Below, one piece after another: positions 7,040-9,443 of a DNA stretch of 9,443 nucleotides. Where the stretch lies: NCBI GenBank assembly GCA_964524295.1, contig CAZGCW010000155.1, forward strand, positions 1-9,443, given 5' to 3'. Within the stretch, counting starts at the first letter, position 1. Every line of letters starts with the position of its first letter. The translations under genes and the position numbers were made by a program. Under the pieces are notes generated by a model. The model was given only the letters and a program-made list of their open reading frames with translations. It did no database searches and was not told the origin of the DNA. Origin of the DNA: UBA9926 sp964524295 (GTDB lineage: Bacteria; Pseudomonadota; Gammaproteobacteria; Pseudomonadales; Azotimanducaceae).

Positions 7040-7065
7040 ATGACCCCCGTGGATGACACCCGTGG
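7040..7065. repeat. Two tandem 13-base copies of ATGACMCCCGTGG
   Basis: ATGACCCCCGTGG (7040-7052) is followed directly by ATGACACCCGTGG (7053-7065), 12 of 13 bases identical. They lie in the gap between the convergent small membrane protein and receiver genes, 21 bases past the receiver stop. CACGG at 7022-7026 can pair with CCGTG in either copy, so a structured 3' end of one transcript is possible. A short duplication by slippage is the simpler reading. Confidence 0.5.
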
Positions 7066-7085
7066 TGCCAAGAGAGATACTGTGA

Positions 7086-7454
7086 TTATTTTCGGCGCAG
7101 TTTTGCTTCGATTCTGGCCAGCAGAATCGCTGAGGAAAAAGGTTTGGTTATATAATCCACTGCACCACGGTCAAAGGTGGCCAGCTTGCTGGATATATCC
7201 CGTTGTCCGCTCATGATAATGATAGGAATATCAAGTCCGTCCGGACAGGATTCGAGAAACTTGGTGCCATCCATTCCTGGCATCAAAAGGTCGAGGAGAA
7301 TGAGATCATAAGTTTGTTCTCTGAGCTTTTTCAGCCCGAGTTCCGCAGAAGGCGCTGTACTGACCTGATAATCCATTTCGTGCAGGAGCCGGGTAACCGT
7401 TCTCACGACAAGTGGATCATCATCGACAACCAAAATCTTGGTTTCACTGTTCAT
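7086..7454 (-). CDS. Stand-alone response-regulator receiver (CheY-like)
   Basis: A 122-residue protein consisting only of a receiver domain, which takes phosphate from a histidine kinase. All key residues are present: acidic pocket Asp11-Asp13 (LVVDDDP), phospho-acceptor Asp55 in LLDLLMPGMDG, the switch Ser82 in IIIMSG, and Lys104 in ITKPF. It ends right after the fifth helix (LLARIEAKLRRK) with no output domain, so it must act by binding a partner or in a phosphorelay. No kinase lies in the window, so its partner is unknown; it is an orphan here. The ATG at 7454 matches the normal domain start (KILVVDDD at residue 6), though the ribosome binding site is weak. The possible small membrane protein gene at 7497-7718 ends 42 bases upstream on the same strand. 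A Fur-box-like site and candidate promoters lie upstream. Confidence 0.92.
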   Translation of the reverse strand: MNSETKILVVDDDPLVVRTVTRLLHEMDYQVSTAPSAELGLKKLREQTYDLILLDLLMPGMDGTKFLESCPDGLDIPIIIMSGQRDISSKLATFDRGAVDYITKPFSSAILLARIEAKLRRK

Positions 7455-7482
7455 TAATCTGATCTACTCGTGTCATATTGGG

Positions 7483-7501
7483 CCAAATCATTCTCATTAT
7501 C
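7483..7501 (-). promoter_or_regulatory. Fur-box-like site before the receiver gene
   Basis: On the minus strand the 19 bases GATAATGAGAATGATTTGG match the classical Fur consensus (GATAATGATAATCATTATC) at 14 of 19 positions, with the first 12 nearly perfect and the last three wrong. It lies 29-47 bases before the receiver ATG, just downstream of the candidate promoter, where a bound repressor would block transcription. Matches at this level occur by chance in AT-rich DNA, and the site also overlaps the 3' end of the ORF at 7497-7718, so this is a hypothesis. Confidence 0.3.
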
Positions 7502-7718
7502 TTACTTGACGAACGTTAACTTTGTATAAAAAAGCGACTAAGTTATAGCAAAATTGCAGTACTATCAAAGACAGCTTTAAACTACCCATTAACACTAACG
7601 CCCGGCTAGGCAATCCCCATAGCGACCAGAAGATCCGCCTAAACTGAAACATTAGGAAAAGCGTCAGCACCAACTCATAAAAGGACACACAACCACAGTA
7701 GGAAGGGTTCCTATGCAT
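7497..7718 (-). CDS. Possible small membrane protein upstream of the receiver gene
   Basis: A 73-codon frame that reads like a membrane protein: a hydrophobic segment about 12-26 (SFYELVLTLFLMFQF), a short basic stretch (RR at 27-28), then WSLWGLPSRALVLMGSLKLS and a helix to about residue 66, ending in a basic tail. Leucines use many synonymous codons, which argues that hydrophobicity is kept by selection. Against it: no ribosome binding site precedes the ATG at 7718, nor the internal candidates (GTG at residue 11, Met23 at 7652), and its 5' end overlaps the monooxygenase start by 6 bases on the other strand. Its WG-L-P...GSLKL resembles the WGFP...GSVKL of the 6573-6911 protein. If real it probably shares a transcript with the receiver gene 42 bases downstream. 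Unknown function; the true start is probably inside the frame. Confidence 0.35.
   Translation of the reverse strand: MHRNPSYCGCVSFYELVLTLFLMFQFRRIFWSLWGLPSRALVLMGSLKLSLIVLQFCYNLVAFLYKVNVRQVR
7523..7568 (-). promoter_or_regulatory. Candidate promoters for the receiver gene
   Basis: Two overlapping minus-strand sigma-70-like pairs lie in an AT-rich stretch: TTGATA (7568-7563) with TATAAC (7547-7542) at 15 bases, each 5 of 6 to consensus; and TTGCTA (7551-7546) with TATACA (7528-7523) at 17 bases, each 4 of 6. Starts would fall near 7535 or 7516, leaving a 60-80 base leader that includes the Fur-like site. Both lie inside the doubtful ORF at 7497-7718, so if that ORF is real they would be internal promoters. 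Confidence 0.3.
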
Positions 7719-8954
7719 TACTCGGTTATTATTGTCGGCGCAGGCCCGGCGGGAGCGGTACTCGCTTACCTGCTGGCAAAATCCGGTATCTCCGTCCTAT
7801 TGTTGGAGCGGCATAGTGATTTTCACAGACAATTTCGGGGCGAAATACTCATGCCAGGTGGCCTTGAACCTCTGGCCCAGATCGGTTTGTGGAAGCAATT
7901 CAATGACGTCCCCCAGGTACGATTAAATGGCGTCAACCTGTTTATCAAGGGAAAACGAGCGAGCACCGTTGACTTTGAAAAGCAACTATTTGGCGAGTAT
8001 GGCCCTCGCTGGGTCTCACAACCTCACTTATTGGAAATGATCGTCGCCGAATGCAGCCAGTATAAGAACTTCGAACTACTTCGTGGTACCCGTGTCCGAG
8101 ATGTCGTTAAAAACAGTCACCGTGTTATAGGCGTCAGCGCCGAAACTAACGGGACAAGAAGAGAAATTAGAGCCGATCTGGTCATTGGCGCAGACGGCCG
8201 CACATCCAGTGTTCGGCGTGCCTTAAAGTTACCCGTCAGGTCTGATGTTATCCCCATGGACATCATCTGGCTGAAAGTACCGGGTCCTGGCTCAGCCGAG
8301 CCCAGAATCCATGCCTACACTGGCCATGGTCGCCTGCTGATTGCAGCACCAACCTATGACCACCAGTTACAAATGGGGCTAATCATCAAAAAAGGCAGTT
8401 TTAAAGCCTTAAGAGAGCAAGGACAAGCTGGGCTATTAGACGAACTGGTAAAATATGTTGACCCGGAACTAAAAGACCACCTCACCCATCATTACGATAA
8501 TGTATCCAACCCGTTTCTACTCAGCACGGTATCGGATTGCTTAATCGATTGGTCCTATCCGGGAAGTTTCTTAATCGGTGATGCAGCCCATACTATGTCG
8601 CCCGTGGGTGGCCAGGGACTGAATATCGCCATCAGGGATGCCATTGTTACCGCTAATCACCTGGTCCCTGAGCTTACCTCGGGGAATCCATTAACCGATT
8701 TGACGCAAACCACCCATCGCATCCAGGCTGAGCGGAGTAAAGAAGTTGGCAGCATCCAGAAGTTACAGGCCCTGCCTCCAAAAATACTATTAACCGATAC
8801 CTGGTGGACTCGATTACTGTTTCTGCTACTACTCTGGGTCAGTCGCGGTCGGCGTAAACTGATTAAGACTATTTCAAGAAAAAGTTTCTTTGGGAAATTC
8901 ACAATGGGCGTCACAGAAGTTCGATGGCAAGCGCCAGATCGCCACCAGAACTAA
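7713..8954 (+). CDS. FAD-dependent monooxygenase (PHBH/UbiH-like fold)
   Basis: A 413-residue flavoprotein of the class A aromatic hydroxylase type, which uses NAD(P)H and oxygen to hydroxylate an aromatic or related ring. The three diagnostic motifs are all present: dinucleotide-binding GAGPAG (9-14) in a Rossmann start ending in LLLERH, the DG motif GADGRTSSVRRAL (159-171), and the GD motif FLIGDAAHTMSPVGGQGLN (286-304). FRGEIL (41-46) fits the conserved FAD-contacting arginine segment. The C-terminus carries a hydrophobic run (about 364-376, WWTRLLFLLLLWV) followed by basic residues, suggesting peripheral membrane attachment, as for quinone or lipid-soluble substrates. Length is normal for the family. 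The ATG at 7713 has GGAAGG 6 bases before it. No pathway partner is adjacent, so the substrate is open; a ubiquinone-pathway role is possible but the protein is not a clear UbiH, UbiI or UbiF. Confidence 0.92.
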   Translation: MHYSVIIVGAGPAGAVLAYLLAKSGISVLLLERHSDFHRQFRGEILMPGGLEPLAQIGLWKQFNDVPQVRLNGVNLFIKGKRASTVDFEKQLFGEYGPRWVSQPHLLEMIVAECSQYKNFELLRGTRVRDVVKNSHRVIGVSAETNGTRREIRADLVIGADGRTSSVRRALKLPVRSDVIPMDIIWLKVPGPGSAEPRIHAYTGHGRLLIAAPTYDHQLQMGLIIKKGSFKALREQGQAGLLDELVKYVDPELKDHLTHHYDNVSNPFLLSTVSDCLIDWSYPGSFLIGDAAHTMSPVGGQGLNIAIRDAIVTANHLVPELTSGNPLTDLTQTTHRIQAERSKEVGSIQKLQALPPKILLTDTWWTRLLFLLLLWVSRGRRKLIKTISRKSFFGKFTMGVTEVRWQAPDRHQN

Positions 8955-9116
8955 CCCTTTCAAATGACCAGATGCTAAAAATGGCAAGTGCAGGGGCAGT
9001 GACAACCCACCTCTAATCGCCACTCTTAAGAAGTTGCTGTAAAAATCACGATCGATAAACTCGAGCAAATCCGGTATTAATATCGAGGCCATAGATGAAT
9101 TGTGTAAGGAGAACCC

Positions 9117-9443
9117 TTGAAAATCGAGATGTTGGATCTTAACAGTCAAACCGTCGTTAATCAGTGTGCCGCAATACTAGTGCAGGCCTTTGAAACCCAT
9201 CATCCGCTGGCCTGGCGGACGATCGATTCAGCCAAAGAAGAATTAACTTGCTTTTCAGGTGAAGACAGAATTGCGCTGGTCGCCAAGAATACTGAGTCAC
9301 AGGTGCTAGGCTGGATAGGCGCAATAAGTCAATATGCCGGACATGCCTGGGAATTGCATCCGCTCGCAGTACACCCGCTGAGACAGCTGCAGGGGGTGGG
9401 CAGCAGCCTGGTTCAAGCACTACTGAATTTTCTGAGCAATACC
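9117..9443 (+). CDS. GNAT acetyltransferase, AAC(6')-like, cut by the right edge
   Basis: The first 109 codons of an acetyl-CoA-dependent N-acetyltransferase. The start is TTG at 9117, with an excellent ribosome binding site AAGGAG ending 5 bases before it; the first in-frame ATG (9129) lies too far from that site. Visible motifs: GWIGAISQY (65-73), WELHPLAVHP (78-87) and the acetyl-CoA pyrophosphate-binding Q-x-x-G-x-G, QLQGVG (90-95), followed by helix SSLVQALLNFL. From memory this arrangement (GWIG-x-I-x-QY, then WELHPL-x-VHP) is typical of chromosomal AAC(6')-I aminoglycoside 6'-N-acetyltransferases. Actual drug resistance cannot be inferred: many relatives act on other amines. The C-terminal third is missing because the window ends, not because of a visible break. 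It follows the monooxygenase on the same strand after 162 bases, with no clear terminator or promoter between. Confidence 0.85.
   Translation, partial: MKIEMLDLNSQTVVNQCAAILVQAFETHHPLAWRTIDSAKEELTCFSGEDRIALVAKNTESQVLGWIGAISQYAGHAWELHPLAVHPLRQLQGVGSSLVQALLNFLSNT

Noticed and set aside
8955..9116. Possible extra gene or promoter between the monooxygenase and the acetyltransferase
   Set aside because: The longest minus-strand frame here overlaps both genes and looks like a shadow; no hexamer pair with good spacing was found. The dyad CTCGA...TCGAG is short and widely spaced.

Overview
The window looks like a piece of a gammaproteobacterial chromosome. The evidence is a Lon paralogue with the N-terminal style of Pseudomonas AsrA, a linked nfeD-qmcA pair, balanced base composition with mixed codon use, and mostly Shine-Dalgarno-led starts. 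I cannot place it to genus. It reads as ordinary chromosome with a somewhat looser right half. I see no insertion sequence, phage gene, CRISPR array, rRNA or convincing tRNA.

Left half, all on the minus strand (1-6057): the first 10 codons of a gene that runs off the left edge (start at 32); a complete Lon-type ATP-dependent protease (start at 2474) with a candidate heat-shock promoter; a 341-base stretch without a clear gene; an EamA/DMT-type 10-helix transporter (2837-3742); and a tight two-gene unit, nfeD (ClpP-class membrane serine protease) followed after 2 bases by qmcA (stomatin/SPFH). The theme of this half is membrane and protein quality control: a soluble AAA+ protease plus a membrane protease-stomatin pair.

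Right half (6058-9443), mixed strands: a 515-base stretch without a clear gene that holds several dyads and a candidate promoter; a tryptophan-rich small membrane protein on the plus strand (6573-6911); a stand-alone response-regulator receiver on the minus strand (7086-7454), with a possible second small membrane protein just upstream of it (7497-7718, minus) and a Fur-box-like site in its leader; a PHBH-fold FAD-dependent monooxygenase (7713-8954, plus); and the 5' part of a GNAT enzyme resembling AAC(6')-type aminoglycoside acetyltransferases, with a TTG start (9117 to the right edge).

No obviously new multi-gene system is visible. The points most worth following are the match of the lon promoter to the sigma-32 consensus, the two small membrane ORFs that flank the receiver in opposite orientation and share a WG-x-P...GS-x-KL pattern, the Fur-like site upstream of the receiver gene, and the long non-coding stretch at 6058-6572 with its dyads.
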